A DNA stretch of 64,000 bases from Bacteroides clarus YIT 12056 (GTDB lineage Bacteria; Bacteroidota; Bacteroidia; Bacteroidales; Bacteroidaceae). The translations under genes were made by a program, and so were the position numbers. The stretch is from contig NZ_FQWK01000003.1 of NCBI RefSeq assembly GCF_900129655.1, positions 310,001 through 374,000 on the forward strand, in the 5' to 3' direction. Positions 35,315 to 43,884 of this stretch are shown here, piece after piece; within the stretch, counting starts at the first letter, position 1; every line of letters begins with the position of its first letter. The notes under the pieces were generated by a model. It was not told the DNA's origin and did not search any database. It saw only the letters and a program-made list of their open reading frames with translations.

Positions 35315-37915
35315 ATGAGAAAAATGAACATCAAACAACTTTTGCTTCCCGCCGTTTGCAGCCTGCTGCTACTGCCGCTGCAGTCGTGCGACGACGATGC
35401 CGACAAACAGGCACAGGCCGAGTATATGAAAGAGCAGGTAGCCGCCTTTGAAGGTACGGTCGACCGACTGAATGCCTCCATTCTTTGCTACCAAAGTCTG
35501 CTGTCCGGCGAGATTCCCGTAGGTATCACTCCCATCGAAACAGGCTATAAAGTAGAACTTTCCGGTGGTAACGCCTACAATATCGGCGCCGGAGAAGAGG
35601 TAGACGCTTTCTTCCCCCTTATCACAATCTCCGAAAAGGGTAACTGGGCTTATAGCTTCGACGGCAGTAATTATCTCGACTTCACCGACCCATCCGGCAA
35701 AACGCTGAATGCCTACTCGCTGGAAGATATAGAAGCCGCTTACCGTTCTCCTCAATTGCAGATTGACAACGAAGGCTTCTGGAAAATAACCTGTGACGGC
35801 GGTACCACTTATGCCTATCTGTCCGATACCTCACGCAGCCGCATCGCTGCATTTGGCGGTAAAGGCGCAGGAGTAAGCTCGCTCTTCAGTGACATCGTTT
35901 ATAACGAAACTGCCGGTAAGCTATCCCTTACTTTGGGAGCGGACAAAGGATTAAAGGATTTCCCTGTCATCAGTAACTTCTACCTCAAAGTAAAAGGAAG
36001 CGAAGCAGAAGACGGGCTGACGTTCTTCCTTAACGAAGAACGCAAGTACGAAGTGGAGACAAGCGATGTAGTGAGAACCAGAATAAAAGCTCCCGACGGC
36101 TGGACGGTGACACTGGAAAACGATGAATTATCAATTAAGGCTCCGGCCACAGCATCTGCCACAAAGACACAGAATATTAACATTATCACTACTTCTTCCA
36201 AGCAATACCAACGTACAGTGACGCTGGAAGCCAAGTTGCTGAACACGACTTTTGACGCCGACTATTGCAATGCATGGAAAGAGTTTGTGTCCGGTTCGGA
36301 GAACAATGTACTGCTCGACTTTTCGTATGCGGGATATATGCATGGAGAAGTAGCGCCACCGGAAATGGAGGAGCTGATAGCTCGCGGATATAAAGTGTTT
36401 GATGTAACCCGTTATGGTGCCATACCTGATGATGACAAGTCAGATCGGGAAGCATTCTTAAAGGCTTTGGAAGCAGCAGGGGCAAAACGTGCGCTCAACG
36501 GAAACACTACCCGAATGCAAGTAAATGGAGACGCTCCTCTAAATGCCATTATCTACTTCCCGAAAGGAGAATATATTTTACAGACCGAAGAGGAAGTAGA
36601 CAAGACTATCAGCCTTACTATGGGCGGTTTCCTTATCAAAGGAGCAGGTAGAAATCTTACTACGCTCAAGATGAATGCTAAAAACACAATGGCTACTCCC
36701 GGTGATATGTGGACGTGTCCCACGATGATTGAAATAAAGAATTATTCCGGTGTTGACATGAAATCCGACATTACCGAGGTTACCGCCGATACTCCCAAAG
36801 GCGGGTTTGAAATAACCGTGGGTAGTGCTTCTAAAATCAAGGCGGGTGACTGGGTATGTCTCTACGTGAAAAACAATGACCCGGAATTTGTTGCCAAAGA
36901 AATAGCCCCCCACCCCATCAGCGATTTGAACGCTGCAACTTCAATCGTGAAAGATGGAGCGGAGATATATGATTTACATCAAGTGGCTTCTGTCAATGGT
37001 AATAAGGTTACTTTCAAAGAGCCTATCATGCACGAAGTGGAAGCCAAATATAATTGGGTTATCAAAGAATACAAACATTATGAAAATGTAGGGGTGGAAG
37101 ACATCGCTTTTGAAGGAAAAGCGGAAGAGAGATTCCAGCACCATGAAAGTAGCAGTAACAATGGTTCTTATGACAGCGAATACAAGCTTATAGACTTAGT
37201 ACGCCTGACCGACTCATGGATGCGTCGTGTTAATTTTGTCAGTGTCAGTGAAGCAGCCTCTTTGGTTAGTTGCGCCAATGTGTCGGCCTATGACATAGAA
37301 ATCAGTGGCAATCGCGGACATTCAGCCGTACGCTCCAATTCTTCTTCACGCGTATTTATAGGTAAAGTATACGACCATAGTAGCGGTTATCGAATTCCTA
37401 AAGCCGGAGAGTTGGCTGAATGGATGGAAAATGCCGGACAGTATCACGGTTGTGGCGTATCCAAACCAAGTATGGGAGCCGTTATCTGGAATGTACAATG
37501 GGGAGACGATGCTTGCTACGAAGCTCACGCATCACAACCGCGTGCCACATTGATAGACCGCTGTACAGGCGCTTTCATTCCCAGCCGTCAAGGTGGAGAC
37601 CGATACGAAGTTCCTAATCATTTAGGTGACTTAATCATTTGGAATATGAATGCTACCCGCACGGGCTATGAAAGCAATTGGAACAATCAGTTTGTATGGT
37701 GGGATAAAAATTCTGCATGGAGCAAAACAGTACCGCCCGTTATCGTCGGTTTCCACGGCGCTTCTATCAATTTTGCCGAAACATTCATCAGTGACGTACC
37801 ACAAAACAAACGTATCGAAAGCCAAGGCAGTCGCGTAGAGCCTTATTCTCTCTATGAGGCGCAACTCCGCCGCCGTTTGGGTTATGTCCCCGCTTGGCTT
37901 ACGGCATTGAAATAA
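35315..37915 (+). CDS. DUF4955 protein, probable PL29-like glycosaminoglycan lyase lipoprotein
   Basis: 866 residues with a lipobox (LPLQSC, C25). A short coiled N-terminal stretch leads into a DUF4988-like domain (GYKVELSGGNAYNIG). A right-handed beta-helix begins near 365 (VFDVTRYGAIPDDDKSDREAF, the pectin-lyase-like opening) and runs to about 800 with DUF4955 character. From memory, the founding PL29 glycosaminoglycan lyase of B. thetaiotaomicron (BT3328) has this domain, and it too sits in a chondroitin/dermatan locus. That makes PL29 activity the best guess. I cannot point to proven catalytic residues. Confidence 0.72.
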   Translation: MRKMNIKQLLLPAVCSLLLLPLQSCDDDADKQAQAEYMKEQVAAFEGTVDRLNASILCYQSLLSGEIPVGITPIETGYKVELSGGNAYNIGAGEEVDAFFPLITISEKGNWAYSFDGSNYLDFTDPSGKTLNAYSLEDIEAAYRSPQLQIDNEGFWKITCDGGTTYAYLSDTSRSRIAAFGGKGAGVSSLFSDIVYNETAGKLSLTLGADKGLKDFPVISNFYLKVKGSEAEDGLTFFLNEERKYEVETSDVVRTRIKAPDGWTVTLENDELSIKAPATASATKTQNINIITTSSKQYQRTVTLEAKLLNTTFDADYCNAWKEFVSGSENNVLLDFSYAGYMHGEVAPPEMEELIARGYKVFDVTRYGAIPDDDKSDREAFLKALEAAGAKRALNGNTTRMQVNGDAPLNAIIYFPKGEYILQTEEEVDKTISLTMGGFLIKGAGRNLTTLKMNAKNTMATPGDMWTCPTMIEIKNYSGVDMKSDITEVTADTPKGGFEITVGSASKIKAGDWVCLYVKNNDPEFVAKEIAPHPISDLNAATSIVKDGAEIYDLHQVASVNGNKVTFKEPIMHEVEAKYNWVIKEYKHYENVGVEDIAFEGKAEERFQHHESSSNNGSYDSEYKLIDLVRLTDSWMRRVNFVSVSEAASLVSCANVSAYDIEISGNRGHSAVRSNSSSRVFIGKVYDHSSGYRIPKAGELAEWMENAGQYHGCGVSKPSMGAVIWNVQWGDDACYEAHASQPRATLIDRCTGAFIPSRQGGDRYEVPNHLGDLIIWNMNATRTGYESNWNNQFVWWDKNSAWSKTVPPVIVGFHGASINFAETFISDVPQNKRIESQGSRVEPYSLYEAQLRRRLGYVPAWLTALK

Positions 37916-37948
37916 TAAATCCTTTTTAAGGTTATAATATCAGAACAG

Positions 37949-37976
37949 AAAGGCTGACAATCTTGTCAGCCTTTTC
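37949..37976 (+). terminator. Rho-independent terminator after the PL29-like gene
   Basis: AAAGGCTGACA (37949-37959) pairs perfectly with 37964-37974 across the loop ATCT and leads into a T-rich stretch. Confidence 0.9.
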
Positions 37977-38070
37977 CTGTTATCTATCCTGCTCCAAAAA
38001 AGTAATATCCTCATAAGATAAGATACTATCATCGGAAGAAACAACCTCTTTTTTCCTTTTTGCAGATTAC

Positions 38071-38543
38071 CCCTTCACCTTTCACAACTCCCTATTCATA
38101 CGGGATAACGGGTGAAGGAAGTGAAATACATTTTGTAAATACCCAATGACACCAATCAGTTCGACAACCTTCCCTTAAAAGACAAATCGACTTCACGAGA
38201 TGAAACTATTTGTCTCACGATATAAAATTATTCATCTCACGAGACGAAATTATTTCCCACACGAAACGAATCTATTCATCTTACGAGACATTTTTTGTTA
38301 TCAAAAGACCTCACTTTAACACCCCAAACACCACACCTTAGCAACTGAAACACCACAGCATAACACACCAAAGCCCTAAGGTTTGGGGAGCAAACCCCTG
38401 CAATTCGAGGAGTTAAGGTGAGGTGTTTGGGTTACTAAGGTGTGGCATTCTTGAACAACAAGCTGTGAGGAAATTGTGAATGGACAAAATCAAAGGGTTC
38501 ACCCGCTATCCCGCATGAATAGAGAGTTGTGAAAGGTGAAGGG
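38071..38543. repeat. 473-bp noncoding element with 46-bp terminal inverted repeats (MITE-like or structured RNA)
   Basis: 38071-38116 (starting CCCTTCACCTTTCACAACTC) is the reverse complement of 38498-38543 at 43 of 46 positions; all three differences are transitions. There is no open frame of note inside. The interior contains a 22-bp-period array (38191-38297). It also has a complex part (38309-38445) where CCTCACTTTAAC, CCCAAACACC and ACACCTTAG each recur as reverse complements in the same order. A GGTTTG/CAAACC hairpin sits near 38380. It lies between convergent lyase genes. Confidence 0.85.
38191..38297. repeat. 22-bp-period degenerate tandem array (about 5 units)
   Basis: Units start at 38191, 38214, 38236, 38258 and 38280, of the form CTCACGAGACGAAATTATTT plus two bases (first unit 23 bp). 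Most carry a small dyad around CTCACGAG. The period equals that of the unrelated-looking array at 16677. Confidence 0.82.
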
Positions 38544-38644
38544 CAAAAGAGATAAAATGTAAACACCCCTTTCGCATCCTGTTTTGCATCAATAAAGAAA
38601 CAGGAAGAACGAAAGGGGTGAACAAAATACCTAAAGAAAACCCG

Positions 38645-41545
38645 TTATTTCTTCAATCGGAATTCCACCGGCTGTCCGTGCCGGCAGGTAACGGTTATTT
38701 CCGTAACATCTCCTGCCGACTGTACTTTTACCTTTTCATTGGGTACAGCCAAACTCCACGCGCCTCTCAGATGCAAAGTTTTGAAAGACGGCGCACTGGG
38801 CTCGGGAGTAGTATATGTTTTTTCCTTGATGTGCAGGTCAGGGTCACAAACGCTGACAATCAGCGTTCCATCCTCTGCCGTACGGCGCATTACCATTGTT
38901 TCGGAAGCAATATCCGCAACAACTTCATCTTCCGGCAAACTGACAGCCTCAAAAGCGGCATACCCCGTTACCCCCGAAGCACGGTCGAAAACGATATGCG
39001 CCTGCCGGTCACGACGGAGAATGGAATAACCGGGCTCCTTTTGCGCTGCGGCAAGTTCCCCGGCAGTGGGCTGAATGAGAATACTGTAAGCATAGGCAGC
39101 GTCTTGGGGAGCCAGACCATGTACTATATAGGCACTGGCAAATGTACCCTTTGTCGGAGATTTATCCGTATCTTTGGCACTCTGTTGTTCGGCTATCTGC
39201 ACACGTACAAGACCTTCCGGTACAAGATAATGATTGCCGTATCCGTCACGCAACCAGCAATTGGGATTACCCGCCAGTTTTGCGCCGAATGACGGTTTGT
39301 CTATCTCCTTTCCCATCACGGAGATGGCCGCCTTGCCCGGACGGTATTCACTCTGAAAAAGGGTGGTCTCCGTAGGATACTGCGCATTACTGTTACTGAT
39401 GCCCGTACCCAGGCAAACGATACGATTATCGAAGCAGAAAGCGGACTTGCGTGCCACAAAGTCTGGAGTGAAATTCTTATAATCGGCCTCTTTCAACTTC
39501 ATCGCAAACATACCGTGACGTCCCTCCAAAGAGGAAGTTCCGGCAAAGTTCTCGGTAGAACGCGCCATTAAAGTACCGGTACGGGGATTGTCCAGCAATT
39601 CCAAGGGTAGATGGATGGTTGTCGTACCCGGCAGGCGGTTCCAGTCCCACCCCTCTTCCACATACCCGCTCGCCTTACGTGAGGGATAGCCCATTATCTG
39701 AACGGAACCGTAGCTTTGGTAGCGTCCGTAACGGTTGTCTTTCGTATAAATCTCCGAACCCCACACATTGGTATTGAATCCTTTGAGTGTCACCATCCAA
39801 TCGGCACGGCGGTGAATACCGGCAGCGCCATAGTTATAAACAAAGAATCCTTGCGGAGCTTTGGCCGGTTGAATGTCTTTCTCCTTAAAGAAGCGGGCTT
39901 CCGGGCTGTTCTTACCATTCATCAAACGAAGATAGTCGGCAGCCAGCGCATGGTCGAACTCACCGCCCTGTCCGGATAAGTCGCCGGAAAGAGCCAGTTG
40001 CGCAAACGCTTTGATGTCCGCCCCACCCATCTTGCCGCCGAAAGGATGGCGTCCGCCAAGCCCGGTACTCCACTCTGTAAGATTGGAATAATTGCACATG
40101 GCGGTAAAGGCGCCCGCCAAAAGACGACGGGCTTCGAGCGAAGGTACAAATTCCGTTCCACCGGTCATGGCAATATAATCGCTCACCGTAGCAAGTGCTC
40201 CGGTAGTATAAGCAGGATAGAAACCGCCATGATGAAAAGTCGTACCGTCCACTTTGATACCGCCAATCGTACCCGGCGTACAATTTACCGAACCGGACAC
40301 CCAGCGGGACAAACCGCGTAAAGCCTGTACACGTCCGCATTCATCGGGAATCATCATGGCAGCAATCAGCTTGGGCTGCAACAAGGTATTCCAGGAGTCG
40401 AGCATTTCATCGCGTATCTCGGCGCAAGGGAGCCTGGTCTCCTGCAGGGCAGACCAAAAAAGCAGTGTTTTGAGAATGTCGTCGCGGCGTGAAGACTTCA
40501 GAATGGTTTTACGCATCAACCAAGCCGTGGTATATATCTTACGTATCTGGTAGCCGTAGTGATGGTTGGTACCCATACCGCTGCCATAGGCAAAACCCTG
40601 GTCTATCGCATACTCCCATACGGCAAAGTAATTGCTTTCGGCCTCATAGGACTTGTTACAATAAGCATCGTAGGCAAATCCGGCAAGCATGGCTTCAAGG
40701 TCATTCCAAGAAAGTTCGCCTTTATCACGATGCAGCTCGTCGGGAGCCAGTAAAGGCGCGCCCGTAAAGCCCGAACCCGACGGATAGATATCAGCCTTTG
40801 CATAAGTAGCCACGGCTTTTTTCACTGCGGCAGCCACGGCAGAAGCGGCCGGCGGTGTCAGAGCCTCATTCAGTCGTTCTTCTATCGTTTTAAGGTCCCG
40901 GCGTTGTTGTTCCGTAAGCTTGGCCGGACGGGGAATGTCATATTCGTACTGCTCCCACTCCCATACGCGGCACCAGTGCCAAAGGTCGCGCCCTACGGCA
41001 AGGCTGTTGTAATCTATCTGCATATCGGGGGTAGTACGCAGGTTCATCGCCTTTTCCGGGAATTTCCAGCGGTCGAAGAACACCCGGCCTTTACGGTTGG
41101 GAGCCACTATACGGTAAGAGGTGATTGACTTGTCCGCCTTATCGCCGCGCATGCTCTTGAAGCCAATCCAGCAGGCACGCCATCCGGGCGATTGCAACCG
41201 ATACGTAAACCAATAGGACACTTTGCCCTCGGCATCGAGAAACTCAAAGCGTAATGAATCCGGCTGTGACTTCTCGTTGTAAATCCACAGCGTAATGCCG
41301 TGTGTGGCCTCTGTCTTATTGTTCAAAGCCAGCGGAGCGTCCAACGCAACGTTCATTACCGAGCCGGGACCGAAATTCCATTCAAGACTTTTCTTACCTT
41401 CTTTATAATAACGGTTTGATAAAGAAAGGGATTTCCTGTCGGGAGAGGTAAAACCCTCGGGAACCCGGTCTTCAAAGCCAATGACTTGCTGCGCCCCCAA
41501 AGGGAACGTACAAAGGAACGCAAGAGAAAGCAGAATAAGTTTCAT
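38645..41545 (-). CDS. PL8 chondroitin sulfate ABC lyase-type enzyme
   Basis: 966 residues, signal peptide cut near LGAQQ. The order is an N-terminal beta-sandwich (Lyase_N, about 20-165), a helical catalytic domain (about 200-500) and a long beta C-terminal region. Predicted catalytic residues are H439 (DGTTFHH), Y446, R499 (GLGGRHPFGG) and E598 (WGSEIYTKDNRYGRYQSYG); the spacing to chondroitin ABC lyase matches. Expected action is eliminative cleavage of chondroitin, dermatan and possibly hyaluronan in the periplasm or at the surface. It faces the other lyase genes convergently and has its own promoter (41603-41632). Confidence 0.92.
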   Translation of the reverse strand: MKLILLSLAFLCTFPLGAQQVIGFEDRVPEGFTSPDRKSLSLSNRYYKEGKKSLEWNFGPGSVMNVALDAPLALNNKTEATHGITLWIYNEKSQPDSLRFEFLDAEGKVSYWFTYRLQSPGWRACWIGFKSMRGDKADKSITSYRIVAPNRKGRVFFDRWKFPEKAMNLRTTPDMQIDYNSLAVGRDLWHWCRVWEWEQYEYDIPRPAKLTEQQRRDLKTIEERLNEALTPPAASAVAAAVKKAVATYAKADIYPSGSGFTGAPLLAPDELHRDKGELSWNDLEAMLAGFAYDAYCNKSYEAESNYFAVWEYAIDQGFAYGSGMGTNHHYGYQIRKIYTTAWLMRKTILKSSRRDDILKTLLFWSALQETRLPCAEIRDEMLDSWNTLLQPKLIAAMMIPDECGRVQALRGLSRWVSGSVNCTPGTIGGIKVDGTTFHHGGFYPAYTTGALATVSDYIAMTGGTEFVPSLEARRLLAGAFTAMCNYSNLTEWSTGLGGRHPFGGKMGGADIKAFAQLALSGDLSGQGGEFDHALAADYLRLMNGKNSPEARFFKEKDIQPAKAPQGFFVYNYGAAGIHRRADWMVTLKGFNTNVWGSEIYTKDNRYGRYQSYGSVQIMGYPSRKASGYVEEGWDWNRLPGTTTIHLPLELLDNPRTGTLMARSTENFAGTSSLEGRHGMFAMKLKEADYKNFTPDFVARKSAFCFDNRIVCLGTGISNSNAQYPTETTLFQSEYRPGKAAISVMGKEIDKPSFGAKLAGNPNCWLRDGYGNHYLVPEGLVRVQIAEQQSAKDTDKSPTKGTFASAYIVHGLAPQDAAYAYSILIQPTAGELAAAQKEPGYSILRRDRQAHIVFDRASGVTGYAAFEAVSLPEDEVVADIASETMVMRRTAEDGTLIVSVCDPDLHIKEKTYTTPEPSAPSFKTLHLRGAWSLAVPNEKVKVQSAGDVTEITVTCRHGQPVEFRLKK

Positions 41546-41602
41546 ACGCTATTTATATCGAATTAGGTTAATTTCAGGTGGCTGTCACCTCTTTTACGGA
41601 TG

Positions 41603-41632
41603 CAAAAATACACGAAATGATAATAGAGCAAA
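41603..41632 (-). promoter_or_regulatory. Promoter of the minus-strand PL8 gene
   Basis: On the minus strand TTTG (41629-41632) - 18 bp - TATTTTTG (41603-41610), about 57 bp before the ATG. Confidence 0.7.
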
Positions 41633-41785
41633 GAATAAAATGTTCAGGAATTAGCAGAAATCATACATTTACAAAGATTGGCAGTATAAAAGCCGGAAAC
41701 GTATAATCCGTAACCAATCGTCTGCAGTCAATTGTCTTATATACTTCGCGTTAACGGTAATTTGTATATTTGTTTTTACGATATT

Positions 41786-41817
41786 GTTGTTTTATCAATT
41801 ATTTTATAATATTTTTG
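41786..41817 (+). promoter_or_regulatory. Promoter of cassette copy 1
   Basis: GTTG - 20 bp - TATTTTTG (41810-41817). The surrounding 35 bp (41787-41821) match the copy 2 promoter at 33 of 35 positions. Confidence 0.75.
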
Positions 41818-41848
41818 CCACTGCAACAAACAAAATAATAAATAGTGT

Positions 41849-42442
41849 ATGGCATTAATAACGTACATTCTTATTGCGATACCGGTATGTCTGCTGGCTA
41901 TCATTCTATGGCTGTGTTTCGATTATTGGAAATATAAACGCAAGAATCATTTTATACTCCTGATACTTCTTTTTTATCCGATATTGTCGTATGCGCAACA
42001 TACGGACAAAGCACAGTGCAAAATCTCATTTTCATCGTATGCAAACCAGCCGGGTAAACTGGAATATACCCAAGACGGCATAATTTACCGTTTTACCCCG
42101 GAAAGCAATGCATGGGAAATAACCATCAAAAACAATACTAATAAGGATATACGGATAAACTGGGAAAAAGCCAGCTTTATCATTAATGGAAAAGCGTCCG
42201 GTGTCGGTTTCTGCCCTGTTACAGCCGATAGCCCCCCTACGGATGTTATCAAAGAAAAATCCGAAATAACCCGGACTGTCACTGCATCCAACTTAATAAA
42301 AGGGAAAAAAGTCAATAAAATATACAGTAAACGAAATCTGAAGAGAGGCGGACGGACTTCCGTCAATATCGTTTTACCAATCGGTATCGGCAATCAACCG
42401 CAGTTTTTTCATATATTCAACTTTGTTGTAACAGCTAACTAA
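41849..42442 (+). CDS. Membrane-anchored periplasmic protein, cassette copy 1 (unknown function)
   Basis: I do not recognise the family. The 197-residue product starts with a membrane helix (about 4-24, LITYILIAIPVCLLAIILWL), a basic cytoplasmic-like turn (DYWKYKRKNHF) and a second hydrophobic stretch ending LSYAQ, which could be a signal-cleavage site. A beta-rich domain of about 145 residues follows (ITIKNNTNKDIRINWEKASFIINGKASGVG resembles a bacterial Ig-like or surface-exposed fold). The NGN-domain gene starts 2 nt after its stop. A diverged second copy, with the same landmarks, lies at 43286. Confidence 0.75.
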   Translation: MALITYILIAIPVCLLAIILWLCFDYWKYKRKNHFILLILLFYPILSYAQHTDKAQCKISFSSYANQPGKLEYTQDGIIYRFTPESNAWEITIKNNTNKDIRINWEKASFIINGKASGVGFCPVTADSPPTDVIKEKSEITRTVTASNLIKGKKVNKIYSKRNLKRGGRTSVNIVLPIGIGNQPQFFHIFNFVVTAN

Positions 42443-42444
42443 CC

Positions 42445-42741
42445 ATGACTTTCCAATATATTATCAACCATTTGAATAAACCGCATTTGTGGTATATCGT
42501 ACTGACCGCCCCGCACACAGAACTCAGTACCCAAAAGAAACTGGAACGGCAAGGATTTATCACTTATGTTCCGGCGACTTCGGTTCGGCGCACTTGGGAC
42601 GGACGTATAAAAGAAATACACATCCCGGCAATAGCAAGATGTGTATTTGTATATGCAACCAACGAAGAAATGCAAGAGATGCAAAAGGAATATGCCGTCC
42701 TGTCTCCGCAAACCGTTACAACCTTATATCAAAACCAATAA
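42445..42741 (+). CDS. Stand-alone NusG N-terminal (NGN) domain protein, copy 1
   Basis: 98 residues matching only the NGN domain of NusG/UpxY-type factors: WYIVLTAPHTELSTQKKLERQGFITYVP, then EIHIPAIARCVFVYAT (the usual I-x-x-P-L-F-P-x-Y-V-F region, altered to P-A-I-A-R-C-V-F-V). UpxY antiterminators of Bacteroides capsule loci are about 170 residues with a further C-terminal region; here the protein ends right after NGN. The domain in other proteins binds the RNA polymerase clamp. Whether this one activates or blocks such binding is not known. It is translationally coupled to the membrane gene before it. Confidence 0.78.
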   Translation: MTFQYIINHLNKPHLWYIVLTAPHTELSTQKKLERQGFITYVPATSVRRTWDGRIKEIHIPAIARCVFVYATNEEMQEMQKEYAVLSPQTVTTLYQNQ

Positions 42742-42779
42742 ATTCTTTTGAGACAAATTTATAAATATATATCCATGAA

Positions 42780-43124
42780 TCATTTCAACACATCGGAGAT
42801 TCTTTTTTTCAAATTCAACCTCGCCAAGTCTTCCGGTTTCAATTCCAACTCCACCAGTATTTTAGCGGTAGCAACATTATATACGGATTCTTTCACATCA
42901 CAATTTGTCTGTCCTTCACGCAAAGAGTATAGCATGGCAAAATCATAATTCAATGCCCTTGAAACATTGTACAACGTATCTGTATCAATACTTTTCCGTG
43001 TCAACATATAATCGACACTTTGAGGCCTAACACCCAGTCTTCTTGCTAGTTCAGCCTTAGTAACCTGATTATCAGCCATGACATTCCTGATAATCTCGCC
43101 AATATATATATTACTCTTTTCCAT
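42780..43124 (-). CDS. XRE-family helix-turn-helix regulator between the cassette copies
   Basis: 114 residues with a Cro/C1-type helix-turn-helix in the N-terminal half (VTKAELARRLGVRPQSVDYML, about 21-41) and TDTLYNVSRALNYDFAMLYSL after it. A short tail follows, with VATAKILVELELKPEDLARL. It is convergent with NGN copy 1 and divergent from copy 2, so it is well placed to control the copy 2 promoter and possibly the matching copy 1 promoter. CGAATTA occurs at 43139 and 43194 in its upstream region as a possible operator half-site. Confidence 0.85.
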   Translation of the reverse strand: MEKSNIYIGEIIRNVMADNQVTKAELARRLGVRPQSVDYMLTRKSIDTDTLYNVSRALNYDFAMLYSLREGQTNCDVKESVYNVATAKILVELELKPEDLARLNLKKRISDVLK

Positions 43125-43212
43125 TTCTATGAAGATACGAATTAATTAGCCACACGAAAACTACTTGAACAATAATTTATCTGTATATAAGTTCGAATTA
43201 TCCCATAATTTA

Positions 43213-43244
43213 TTTGTTTTATCAATTAATTTATGATATTTTTG
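43213..43244 (+). promoter_or_regulatory. Promoter of cassette copy 2
   Basis: TTTG (43213-43216) - 20 bp - TATTTTTG (43237-43244), a near-ideal Bacteroides promoter. The 35 bp at 43214-43248 differ from copy 1 at two positions. Confidence 0.8.
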
Positions 43245-43285
43245 CCACGTATTCATACGAATAAAAAGATAATACATATAATGCT

Positions 43286-43882
43286 ATGACATTGACTGTT
43301 TATATTCTCATTGCAATTCCTATCTGTATACTGGCTATCCTTATATGGACTTACTTTGACTACCGGAAATACAAACGGGAACATCATCTCATTATTTTAT
43401 TGTCACTTTTGTTTCCCACATTATCGCATGCGCAATATATCGATAATGAAAATTGCCGTATCTCATTTAAATCGTATGAAAATCATCAAGATAAATTGGA
43501 ATATATCAAAGATAATGTGTTTTATCAGTTCATCCCGAACAGCAGTGCATGGAAAGTAATTATCAAAAACAATACTGATGAAGTAGTATGGCTGAACTGG
43601 GAAAAAGCCGGTTTCATCGTCAATGGGAAAGCCTCAGGCGTCAGTCTCTTTCCTTTTACAACCGACAAAGTTCCTACGGAAAGCATTCAAAGCAATCATG
43701 GAATAAACCGCACAATCACCGCATCCAACCTGATTACTCCAAAAGGGATTAACAAAATATACAATAAAAGAAATATTAGAAAAGGCGGAAGAACTTCCGT
43801 CACAATCGTTCTTCCGATAACAATCGGAAACAGGCCGCAATTTTTTCATGCATTCAGTTTTACAGTAACAAAAGCTAACTAA
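43286..43882 (+). CDS. Membrane-anchored periplasmic protein, cassette copy 2
   Basis: 198 residues, the diverged duplicate of 41849-42442. It has the same N-terminal helix (LTVYILIAIPICILAILIW), the same basic turn (DYRKYKREHH) and second hydrophobic segment ending LSHAQ. The same beta domain follows with matching landmarks (IIKNNTDEVVWLNWEKAGFIVNGKASGV, NKIYNKRNIRKGGRTSVTIVLP). Function is unknown. The NGN copy 2 gene starts 2 nt after the stop, as in copy 1, so the two-gene arrangement was duplicated as a unit. Confidence 0.75.
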   Translation: MTLTVYILIAIPICILAILIWTYFDYRKYKREHHLIILLSLLFPTLSHAQYIDNENCRISFKSYENHQDKLEYIKDNVFYQFIPNSSAWKVIIKNNTDEVVWLNWEKAGFIVNGKASGVSLFPFTTDKVPTESIQSNHGINRTITASNLITPKGINKIYNKRNIRKGGRTSVTIVLPITIGNRPQFFHAFSFTVTKAN

Positions 43883-43884
43883 CT

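Larger units (their letters stand above)
41546..41848. other. 303-bp divergent intergenic region between the PL8 gene and cassette copy 1
   Basis: No gene is seen. It contains the minus-strand PL8 promoter (41603-41632) and the plus-strand cassette promoter (41786-41817). Confidence 0.7.
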
